NCBI RefSeq assembly: GCF_001438805.1
Contig: NZ_JQCF01000011.1
Coordinates: forward strand, 1 to 64,000
Length of the DNA: 64,000 nucleotides
Origin: Companilactobacillus kimchiensis
Lineage (GTDB): Bacteria > Bacillota > Bacilli > Lactobacillales > Lactobacillaceae
Direction of reading: 5' to 3'
Positions 57,932 to 64,000 of the stretch are shown here, in pieces. The notes beneath the pieces are model-generated. The model saw only the letters and a program-made list of their open reading frames with translations, did not search any database and was not told the DNA's origin. Position numbers and translations under genes: made by a program. Numbering within the stretch: the stretch's first letter is position 1; every line of letters starts with the position of its first letter.

Positions 57932-58219
57932 ATGTTCACTTACATTCAAATTACTAGCAGAGATTCAGATACATTTAAAGGTTATGTCGATTATGAATTT
58001 TCAAAAGATAATCTTTCAATGACTCTAGTTAGAGGTATGAAAACCTTACGTCGTATCAACATTCCCATTTCAGAAATAACTGATTTAAATGTCGACAATT
58101 TTTATGGTGAAGAGCGAATCAATTTTATTTATGATTCCAAAAAATATTCCTTCATCAATACTGGCTACGGTGAATCATTTTACTTAAAGAATCGTATGCT
58201 CAAGGCTGTCAATTCTTAA
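57932..58219 (+). CDS. Small PH-like protein, family copy 1
   Basis: A 95-residue protein, predicted to be mostly beta strand, of no known family. It shares a pattern with the next gene and with 59570-59857: an opening M-F-x-Y-I-Q-I, a central I-x-I-P-I-S-E-I, R-I-N-F-x-Y, and a C-terminal G-Y-G-E-x-x-Y-x-K-N. The start at 57932 is preferred over a TTG at 57908 because it gives the same length as copy 3. A cytoplasmic PH-like fold is my inference. Confidence 0.65.
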   Translation: MFTYIQITSRDSDTFKGYVDYEFSKDNLSMTLVRGMKTLRRINIPISEITDLNVDNFYGEERINFIYDSKKYSFINTGYGESFYLKNRMLKAVNS

Positions 58220-58237
58220 AGTGGAGAAGGCAAAATT

Positions 58238-58522
58238 ATGTTAGCAAACGTCCAAATATTTAAAAACGGTCTAAGTTGTAATAATTGTTTCCATATTTCA
58301 GTTAAAGATCACCAACTAACAATGGGTTATATCGGTGGTGCCATCAAAAGTGATTTCATCATCCCCTTTACTGAAATGGATAACTTAGCTTTGATTCATT
58401 GGCATGGAAGTCAACAAATCACCTTTTCATATCAGGATTTGAGCTTTGAATTCATTGAAAATGGCTTTGGTGAAATTAATTATCTCAAAAATATCTTGTT
58501 CCAAAACAGTATGATCAAATAA
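58238..58522 (+). CDS. Small PH-like protein, family copy 2
   Basis: A 94-residue protein, 18 nt after copy 1 and surely in the same transcript. Shared features: V-Q-I near the start, IIPFTEMDNL in the middle, QITFSYQDL, and ENGFGEINYLKN at the end. It has a GGAG site eight bases upstream. Function unknown. Confidence 0.65.
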   Translation: MLANVQIFKNGLSCNNCFHISVKDHQLTMGYIGGAIKSDFIIPFTEMDNLALIHWHGSQQITFSYQDLSFEFIENGFGEINYLKNILFQNSMIK

Positions 58523-58552
58523 AAAAGCACTGAAAATTTCAGTGTTTTTTTT
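58521..58552 (+). terminator. Terminator after the small PH-like pair
   Basis: AAAAAGCACTGAAA pairs with TTTCAGTGTTTTTT directly at the stop codon of copy 2. Confidence 0.85.
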
Positions 58553-58568
58553 ATTGCCTATTTTAAGA

Positions 58569-58637
58569 CCGCCTGAGCAGCTATTCTGTGACGCTAATAA
58601 CTTTTATCACGGATAGCGTCAGTTGCTCTGACAATCT
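58569..58637. repeat. Inverted repeat in the gap before the HAD gene
   Basis: TGAGCA/TGCTC and TGACGCTA/TAGCGTCA stems enclose a 20-base loop. It has no T-run and lies downstream of the minus-strand HAD gene. Its GAGCA end resembles the structured repeats, but the rest does not align. Confidence 0.45.
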
Positions 58638-58671
58638 ATATTTGGGGCAACTACTACTATTTCTTAGGTTT

Positions 58672-59478
58672 TTATTCCATTAAAAACTTCTGAATTCCGT
58701 ATGCTACGCCATCACTATCATTATCCTTAGTAATATATTTTCCATAGTCCTTTACGCCAGTTAATGCATTGTCCATCACAATTGGTGTTCCAACCATTTC
58801 TAACATTGATAAATCATTATAACCATCACCAAAAGCGGCCATATCATCTTTAGTCAACTGTTCTAATTCTTGAATATACTTGATGCCACGTGCTTTTTGA
58901 GCATGATTACTCGTGATCTCCAAATAATTCTCACTTGATTGTTTAATACTAATATCCGGAAGCTTAAGTTCCTCAAGTTTTTCAACCAATTGTTTCATTT
59001 CCTGTAAATTAAACGAAATCAGCATGATTTTGTAGATTTTTATCTCAGTTTGTTTCAGTAAAGAAACAAACTCGACTAATTTAGGTGTTTGTCCACCCAG
59101 ATCAGCCTCATATTTGATACCTTTATCCATTTTCTCAATATACCAACTATTCAAATCATATAAACTCGGACTGATATCAGGAAAATCATTCACAAGCTCG
59201 GTTAAAATCCGTTGGATACTAACTAAATTTATGGAATTTTCTCGTAATATTTTCATCTCATGAGCTACTTCTTGAAAAATGAGACCACCATTAAATGCTA
59301 TTTGAGGTTCAGTTAATCCCAATTTAGCAATAGTTTCCATCATTTCCATCGGTGCCCGCGCAGAGACCAATGTAAATGGTATTTGACTGTCCTTAATTAC
59401 TTTGACGTTGTTTTCACTAATTTTACAATCGCTCCGTAAGAGCGTACCGTCCATGTCAGAAAAGATGTGTTTGATCAA
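58672..59478 (-). CDS. HAD-superfamily Cof-type hydrolase
   Basis: A 268-residue phosphatase. Motif I DMDGTLLRSD (both aspartates), motif II VSARAP, motif IV GDGYNDLSMLEMVG and the Cof-type cap domain in the middle. Such enzymes act on sugar phosphates or flavin-related compounds; substrate unknown. It lies between the two groups of small PH-like genes on the opposite strand. Confidence 0.93.
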   Translation of the reverse strand: MIKHIFSDMDGTLLRSDCKISENNVKVIKDSQIPFTLVSARAPMEMMETIAKLGLTEPQIAFNGGLIFQEVAHEMKILRENSINLVSIQRILTELVNDFPDISPSLYDLNSWYIEKMDKGIKYEADLGGQTPKLVEFVSLLKQTEIKIYKIMLISFNLQEMKQLVEKLEELKLPDISIKQSSENYLEITSNHAQKARGIKYIQELEQLTKDDMAAFGDGYNDLSMLEMVGTPIVMDNALTGVKDYGKYITKDNDSDGVAYGIQKFLME

Positions 59479-59569
59479 GATTACTTCTCCTTAAAGTCTA
59501 ATTTGTGTTTGCCATAAAACCCGTTCGATGGCTTATGGTATTAATGAATCGGAAAGGAATGTAAAAAAT

Positions 59570-59857
59570 ATGTTTGCTTATATTCAAATCATTGACAACA
59601 AGTCGGCCGTATCCTATGGCTATACTAGTTTTTCATTTTCAAACTGTCACCTATCAATTGCCAAACTTGAAGGAATGATCAATTCGACTATGATTGAGAT
59701 TCCCATCTCCCAAATAGCCGATCCTAAAAGGGATACTTATTATCGTTGGAATCGGATACAATTTAATTATAATAATAAACATTACATTTTCCTATACACT
59801 ACTACTAGAGAATCAGAATACTTTCAAAAAAATCTTCCCAACTTAACGGTGGCATAA
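59570..59857 (+). CDS. Small PH-like protein, family copy 3
   Basis: A 95-residue paralog of 57932 and 58238: MFAYIQIIDN, EIPISQIADP and RIQFNYNNKHYIFLY align with the family pattern. The ATG at 59570 has AAAGGA upstream; an ATG at 59528 would add 14 residues. It is separated from copies 1-2 by the HAD gene. Function unknown. Confidence 0.62.
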   Translation: MFAYIQIIDNKSAVSYGYTSFSFSNCHLSIAKLEGMINSTMIEIPISQIADPKRDTYYRWNRIQFNYNNKHYIFLYTTTRESEYFQKNLPNLTVA

Positions 59858-59892
59858 AAAAAATCAATCCCATTACGAGATTGATTTTTTTT
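59856..59892. terminator. Bidirectional terminator
   Basis: AAAAAATCAATC and GATTGATTTTTT pair around a nine-base loop, between small PH-like copy 3 and the convergent sugar transporter gene. Confidence 0.85.
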
Positions 59893-60748
59893 ATGCAAAT
59901 GATGTAGCAACACTACCGACAATAATTAAGAGAATCCCCATCACAGTAAATCTCATCTCACGACCACTCTTATATTCATGAAGTACGAAGATTCCACCAA
60001 AGGTACTAATAATTACGTTTAATTGTGTCCAGATAAAAGCTGATGTACTTCCATTAGCTTTAGCGGAGAAAATATAAGCAAAAGCGGCAATTCCCCAAGA
60101 AATTCCGGCAATAATATTTTGATAATGTTCTTTTTGTTTGAAGGCTTTTGGATCAGTGAATAAAGCATAGATAACTGCCCCTAAAAGAATTCCCAACATT
60201 TCTGGCAAGAATACTCCGGTACTACTTTCGCTCTTAACAATCGGCATACTAGGAAATGATGAATAAATCCAGAAACCAACCGTTGTACATAATAGGAAGA
60301 TGGCATCTTTTATTTCCATCTTTTCACCAGCAACACTGTCAGTGATCGATGTTAATAAAGCCCCTGCGATAACAATTAATAAAGCAACGATTCCGATAAC
60401 CTTAGATTGAGTTCCAGCCCAATCGCCAAAAATCAACATTCCAATGATTGAATTACCAACTAATTGAAAAACAGTTGATAATGGTACCGTTCCTGAAACT
60501 CCAATTCGTTTGAAAGAAATGAATTGACCGATCTGCCCGATAGTCCATAAAGCCCCACACAAGACCGAAAACCAAAAAGCTAAGGTACTGACACTTGGTT
60601 GGGTGATTAAGTAGGAAACCAAACCGACAATTGTAGCTCCCGCTCCGATTCCAAACATTTGATTAGCTGGTGAACCACCAATTTTACCAGTGATCAGGGG
60701 CATGATCCCCCAACCTAACGCTGGTATCAACGCGATTAATATATTCAT
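59891..60748 (-). CDS. Glucose/ribose uptake protein (GRP family, GlcU/RbsU-like)
   Basis: A 285-residue protein with about ten membrane segments, all-hydrophobic, of the drug/metabolite superfamily GRP family. GWGIMPLITGKIGGSPANQ, GALWTIGQIGQFISFKRIGVSGTVPLST in pieces, and the C-terminal FVLHEYKSGREM are typical. Imports glucose or ribose by proton or sodium symport. Alone, next to a HAD phosphatase. Confidence 0.9.
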   Translation of the reverse strand: MNILIALIPALGWGIMPLITGKIGGSPANQMFGIGAGATIVGLVSYLITQPSVSTLAFWFSVLCGALWTIGQIGQFISFKRIGVSGTVPLSTVFQLVGNSIIGMLIFGDWAGTQSKVIGIVALLIVIAGALLTSITDSVAGEKMEIKDAIFLLCTTVGFWIYSSFPSMPIVKSESSTGVFLPEMLGILLGAVIYALFTDPKAFKQKEHYQNIIAGISWGIAAFAYIFSAKANGSTSAFIWTQLNVIISTFGGIFVLHEYKSGREMRFTVMGILLIIVGSVATSFA

Positions 60749-61000
60749 TTGAAACTCCCTTTTGTTTGATTAAATATTAGTAATAATTATCTTTTTAACG
60801 TGATATATCTCATATACATAAGAAACTACTTTTTTCTCGTAATACGATTTCTATTATTCATGCTGAATTAAATATTATTACATTTAGTTTGTCTAAATAA
60901 GCCCATTTGGCACCAAAAATTCTTCTCAACTTATCTAGACCATTTTAATAGTTTACATCATAATCTCTAAAAAGGAAGCCTTTTCTTTTAATTTTCTCAA
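60749..61000. other. Gap with no gene
   Basis: About 250 bp of AT-rich sequence upstream of the sugar transporter gene and downstream of the phosphoglycerate mutase terminator. Apart from a likely promoter, I see nothing in it. Confidence 0.5.
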
Positions 61001-61050
61001 AAAAAATGAAAGTGCCTTCAAAGTCTTTACAGACCCAAAAGGTACTTCCA
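61001..61050 (-). terminator. Terminator after the phosphoglycerate mutase gene
   Basis: GGAAGTACCTT and AAGGCACTTTC pair (with bulges) around an inner GTCT/AGAC stem, then a T-run on the minus strand. Confidence 0.78.
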
Positions 61051-61070
61051 TTTATTTAAATATATTATTA

Positions 61071-61742
61071 TTATTCTGTTCTATTACTACTAATAATATT
61101 TAATTTATTATCCAATTCATATATCAAAGGTTTCCCATTAGCAACTTCAATCCCATCAATATCTTCATCACTAATATTTTCAATATACTTGATCAATGCC
61201 CTGATGGTACTACCATGTGCAACAATCAATTGATCCTTACCATCCAACAGTAGTGGCGCTACTTGATCGACATAATAAGGAATGATTCGTTGGTAAGCCT
61301 GATAGAGACTTTCAGCCACTGGCATAATTCGAGCATCAAAATATTTATAAGGACCGACATTAGGGTCAGGTTGCTCTAATTGCGGTGGAATTGAATAAAA
61401 ACTTCTCCGCCATTGATGTACTTGCTCAACACCATATTCTCTTCTAGTCTCATCCTTATTGATTCCTCGTAAAGCTCCATAATGACGTTCATTTAAGCGC
61501 CAGGTTTTAGTAATTGGCACGTAGTTAAGATTCAATTCATCTTGAATAATATAGGCTGTAATAATCGCACGTTTCAGAACAGACGTATGAACATGATCAA
61601 AAGACATTCCCTTGAGTTTCTCTGCAGCCACGTGTGCTTGGACGATTCCCTCTTGAGTTAAACCAACGTTGTTCCAACCAGTATATTGGTTTAAAGCATT
61701 AGCGATACTTTCCCCATGCCTTACCATGACAAGTTTTACCAT
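61071..61742 (-). CDS. gpmA: 2,3-bisphosphoglycerate-dependent phosphoglycerate mutase
   Basis: A 223-residue enzyme. The phosphohistidine region is MVRHGESIANALNQYTGWNNVGLT in pieces; LNERHYGALRGINKDE and VAHGSTIRALIKYIE carry the other active-site residues. The family usually reads RHGQSEWN; here the tryptophan is lost, so it may be a second, diverged copy. Start at 61742; the longer frame is rejected. Glycolysis: 3-phosphoglycerate to 2-phosphoglycerate. Confidence 0.9.
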   Translation of the reverse strand: MVKLVMVRHGESIANALNQYTGWNNVGLTQEGIVQAHVAAEKLKGMSFDHVHTSVLKRAIITAYIIQDELNLNYVPITKTWRLNERHYGALRGINKDETRREYGVEQVHQWRRSFYSIPPQLEQPDPNVGPYKYFDARIMPVAESLYQAYQRIIPYYVDQVAPLLLDGKDQLIVAHGSTIRALIKYIENISDEDIDGIEVANGKPLIYELDNKLNIISSNRTE

Positions 61743-61805
61743 ATTATGATATTCCCAACTTTCATATAGAATTACCCTTAATTCTAGCACAATTAGCAAA
61801 TCTTA

Positions 61806-62684
61806 TTAATCGATCAGAGAATTGTCCAAACCTCTAGAACACTCTGCCTGTAAGGTAACATGCGTGATATTAAACTTATCATTCAACAGTTGATCAACCT
61901 GGTCGTATAGAGCATCCAATTCTTTCATATTGCAATTTTTCTTAACGTTGATATGAGCATCCAACATAATATGATTCTCATCAATCATCCAAACATGGAC
62001 ATGATGAACTTTAACAATTTCAGGAACTGTCAAAATAGCGTCCTGAACGGCGTCTAAATCAATTTTTGGACTAGCCTCCATCAAGATATTAATTGTTTCC
62101 GAAACGACGCTGTACGCTTCTTTTAAAAGCCATATGGCAATCACAATCGTAATAAGTGGGTCGACCCAATTCCAATTGAATAAAATAACAAAAATTGAAG
62201 CCACAAAGACCCCTACTGAAGACAATGTGTCTGTTAACATATGTAAAAAAGTCGCTTTAATATTCAAATTATGTTTTGAACCGGTTAACAACAGCATCAT
62301 TGAAATAAAGTTAGCCGCTAGTCCAACTAATGAAACAATCATCATTAACTTACCATCAATATGCTGCGGTTGTGATAAACGCCTAAATGATTCAAAAACC
62401 ATCACTAACGTTATAATAACCAACACGATTGAGTTAACAAAAGCTGCCAAAGTTTCCGCACGTTTGTAGCCAAAAGTTTTTTTGGTATTATTTTTTCTTT
62501 TTCCGATGACGTTGGCAACGTAGGAGATAACAATTGATAATGAATCTTCTAAATTGTGAAAGGCATCTGAAATCAAACCTAGACTTCCTGAGAAGAAGCC
62601 TCCAACAAACTCAGTAATGGTAATCAAAACATTGAGCACAGTTACATAAAAGAAACGTTTGCCCGTTACTTTCTCATGATCCAT
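61806..62684 (-). CDS. Cation diffusion facilitator (zinc/cation efflux)
   Basis: A 292-residue CDF transporter: six membrane segments and a C-terminal cytoplasmic domain. The metal-binding residues are seen as DAFHNLEDSLSI in helix 2 and HMLTDTLSSVG in helix 5. The C-terminal VHHVHVWMIDENHIMLDAHINV is typical. Exports zinc or related divalent cations as a proton antiporter. Seven bases from or overlapping the next minus-strand unit; no regulator is adjacent. Confidence 0.93.
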   Translation of the reverse strand: MDHEKVTGKRFFYVTVLNVLITITEFVGGFFSGSLGLISDAFHNLEDSLSIVISYVANVIGKRKNNTKKTFGYKRAETLAAFVNSIVLVIITLVMVFESFRRLSQPQHIDGKLMMIVSLVGLAANFISMMLLLTGSKHNLNIKATFLHMLTDTLSSVGVFVASIFVILFNWNWVDPLITIVIAIWLLKEAYSVVSETINILMEASPKIDLDAVQDAILTVPEIVKVHHVHVWMIDENHIMLDAHINVKKNCNMKELDALYDQVDQLLNDKFNITHVTLQAECSRGLDNSLID

Positions 62685-62731
62685 AACCTCGCCTCCTCCT
62701 GTCTATCATACCAATTATTTTACTAATGGAT

Positions 62732-62763
62732 AAAAAAAGATGGAACATAATTGTTCCATCTTT
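62732..62763 (-). terminator. Terminator after the small 70-residue gene
   Basis: AAAGATGGAACA and TGTTCCATCTTT pair around a four-base loop, followed by TTTT on the minus strand. Confidence 0.85.
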
Positions 62764-62784
62764 ATAAATCCCTTATATATCCTT

Positions 62785-62997
62785 CTATTTAGTTGTTAAC
62801 TTAGCAACAACTTTAATGGGATGAGCTACATCAATGATATCAGAGAATCTGTTTGTAACATAATCTCTCATACCGTCACGTGCTTCTTTCTTAGAAACGT
62901 TGTGACAGACGCGCTTCTTAGCAATTGTTTGGCCTTCTTTGCTAAAGAAATTACAAGTAACTTCATAATCGCCATGATTACCAAAAAACAACATCAT
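62785..62997 (-). CDS. Small conserved-looking hypothetical protein
   Basis: A 70-residue protein of unknown function with even charge and no membrane segment. Two ATG codons are adjacent after AGGGGG. It has its own terminator. It resembles small conserved proteins in lactobacilli, but I cannot name a family. Confidence 0.65.
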   Translation of the reverse strand: MMLFFGNHGDYEVTCNFFSKEGQTIAKKRVCHNVSKKEARDGMRDYVTNRFSDIIDVAHPIKVVAKLTTK

Positions 62998-63192
62998 TGT
63001 GACCCCCTTCTATAAAAATAACTATCTCATTAACTTCGACCAGATATTTATACCACTTTTTTAAAGGCAGTTCAACACCCTAATTTTTATTTGCTATTTT
63101 TAGAAAAAAGGAAGCATTTTCTAGTTAATTAATTCATACTTAGTAATTATGATATTATAGTCTTAACGAATTATTCACAGGGGAGTAGCGTT

Positions 63193-63924
63193 ATGAAAAG
63201 GCAAAACGGCAACAATAGATCTCGTATGACTCGTGAAGCACTTCGACGTAAACGTGTTCCATATTATCAAAAGAAATCATTTATTATTTCGATTGTCTCA
63301 TTGGTTATCATTTTAATTGGTATATTTGTAATTTGGAAAGCTAACTCTTCCAAGGATACCCATTCAACTCAACCTTCTCATAAGATAGAAAAGGTGAAAC
63401 CCAAGAAAACGGAAAAAAAGAAAGTAACTAAAAAAGCTAATAAACCAAAGACAGTCAAAAAAGAAAATCCTGCTCAACAAGTCACCAAGGAACCTGAAAA
63501 AAAACCAGCTACTGTCAAAATCCAAAATGCTGGTAGTTATAATGACTTAACTTACGATTCAGATTGGTATACCTTTAAAATTTCTAATGAAGTCAAATTG
63601 ATCAAAGATTCCAATGGGGATGCTGCTTTACTAGTTAAGTATAATTACACTAACAAAACTAAGTCTGCTGAAGTCCCTCAAAAAGTTCAGAGTAACGCTA
63701 TTATGCTCAAACAAGACGGTCAACAACTCAGCGCTGTAACGGCTACTGGTGATAATGCAGCCCTGATTGATTCCAGTAACAACGGTTTAGTCCAACCAGA
63801 AAAAAATTTCGATGGTGCTTTATTAGTAAAAGTTAACAGTACAACTTCAGAAGTGACAATGTACTTCAAGAATATTGAAACCAATAATTGGTTGGATAGT
63901 ACCCAACCACTCAAATTAGACTAA
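63193..63924 (+). CDS. Membrane-anchored protein with DUF5067-like extracellular domain
   Basis: A 243-residue protein. Basic N-terminus, one membrane helix (about residues 31-50), a lysine-rich linker with PKKTEKKKVTKKANKPK, then a 130-residue beta-sandwich-like domain containing VKYNYTNKTKSAEVPQKVQSNAIMLKQDGQQL in pieces, which fits DUF5067 (immunoglobulin-like). Probably a type II anchored surface protein. GGGGAG lies eight bases before the ATG. Function unknown. Confidence 0.75.
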   Translation: MKRQNGNNRSRMTREALRRKRVPYYQKKSFIISIVSLVIILIGIFVIWKANSSKDTHSTQPSHKIEKVKPKKTEKKKVTKKANKPKTVKKENPAQQVTKEPEKKPATVKIQNAGSYNDLTYDSDWYTFKISNEVKLIKDSNGDAALLVKYNYTNKTKSAEVPQKVQSNAIMLKQDGQQLSAVTATGDNAALIDSSNNGLVQPEKNFDGALLVKVNSTTSEVTMYFKNIETNNWLDSTQPLKLD

Positions 63925-64000
63925 AAAAGCTAGGGACATAACTGGTTTTGAATTTAAATATGCAACACATAAGTGTGAAACAAAACATAGCTCTCGAGCA
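63925..64000. other. Right edge, no feature seen
   Basis: Seventy-six bases after the last stop codon. No terminator stem is complete here. Confidence 0.4.

Overview
This is a 64-kb stretch of low-GC Gram-positive chromosome. Housekeeping gene content and order point to Lactobacillaceae: dnaX-ebfC-recR-yaaL, tmk-darA-holB-yabA-rsmI, radA-yacL-gltX-cysS-mrnC-rlmB-sigH-rpmG-secE-nusG-rplKA-rplJL, pepC, pepX, kup, and a WxL-type cell-surface pair. Protein style and gene order suggest the Companilactobacillus (former Lactobacillus alimentarius/farciminis) group; the genus is an inference. I saw no tRNA or rRNA gene, CRISPR array or intact insertion sequence.

Layout. 1-6741 (minus): a BREX type 1 phage-defence operon, brxA-brxB-brxC-pglX, with pglX cut by the left edge. 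6860-8441: a DUF554 membrane protein and a MerR regulator, separated by a textbook 19-bp-spacer MerR promoter. 8589-13958 (plus): two large paralogous secreted proteins with DUF11-like repeats and a C-terminal WxL-like domain. 14144-17163: a PH-like membrane protein, a possible gene remnant, and groES-groEL under a CIRCE operator. 17234-25172: CPBP protease, a dicarboxylate/glutamate symporter, manA, rex, an ABC-F ATPase, a DUF368 protein and an unknown protein that may be Nudix-related. 25339-28350 (minus): tsaB-rimI-tsaD for tRNA t6A, and folT under a tetrahydrofolate riboswitch. 28412-37240 (minus): replication and repair genes, thioesterase, SRP RNA, tadA. 37316-41403: ribosomal protein and transcription-elongation genes with an L10 leader and two matching L1-type sites. 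41532-49062: rlmB, mrnC, cysS, gltX, yacL, radA, dut. 49194-57102 (plus): GNAT protein, rpiA, pepC, pepX, kup. 57164-63924: small PH-like paralogs, HAD phosphatase, sugar transporter, phosphoglycerate mutase, CDF exporter and a DUF5067-like lipid-free anchored protein.

The most unusual signal is a family of structured intergenic elements on the minus strand. They begin GAGAG(C/T)GGA, end in TCGTTT, and fold into nested stems whose arms differ between copies yet stay complementary. They lie directly against the stop codons of manA, yaaL and gltX, and a box of the same sequence touches the groEL stop. Two larger hairpin elements between pepC and pepX may be relatives. I do not recognise this family by name.

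Limits: all calls come from reading the sequence by eye. Start codons were moved downstream of the longest reading frame where a Shine-Dalgarno sequence and family length supported it. RNA folds were paired by hand.
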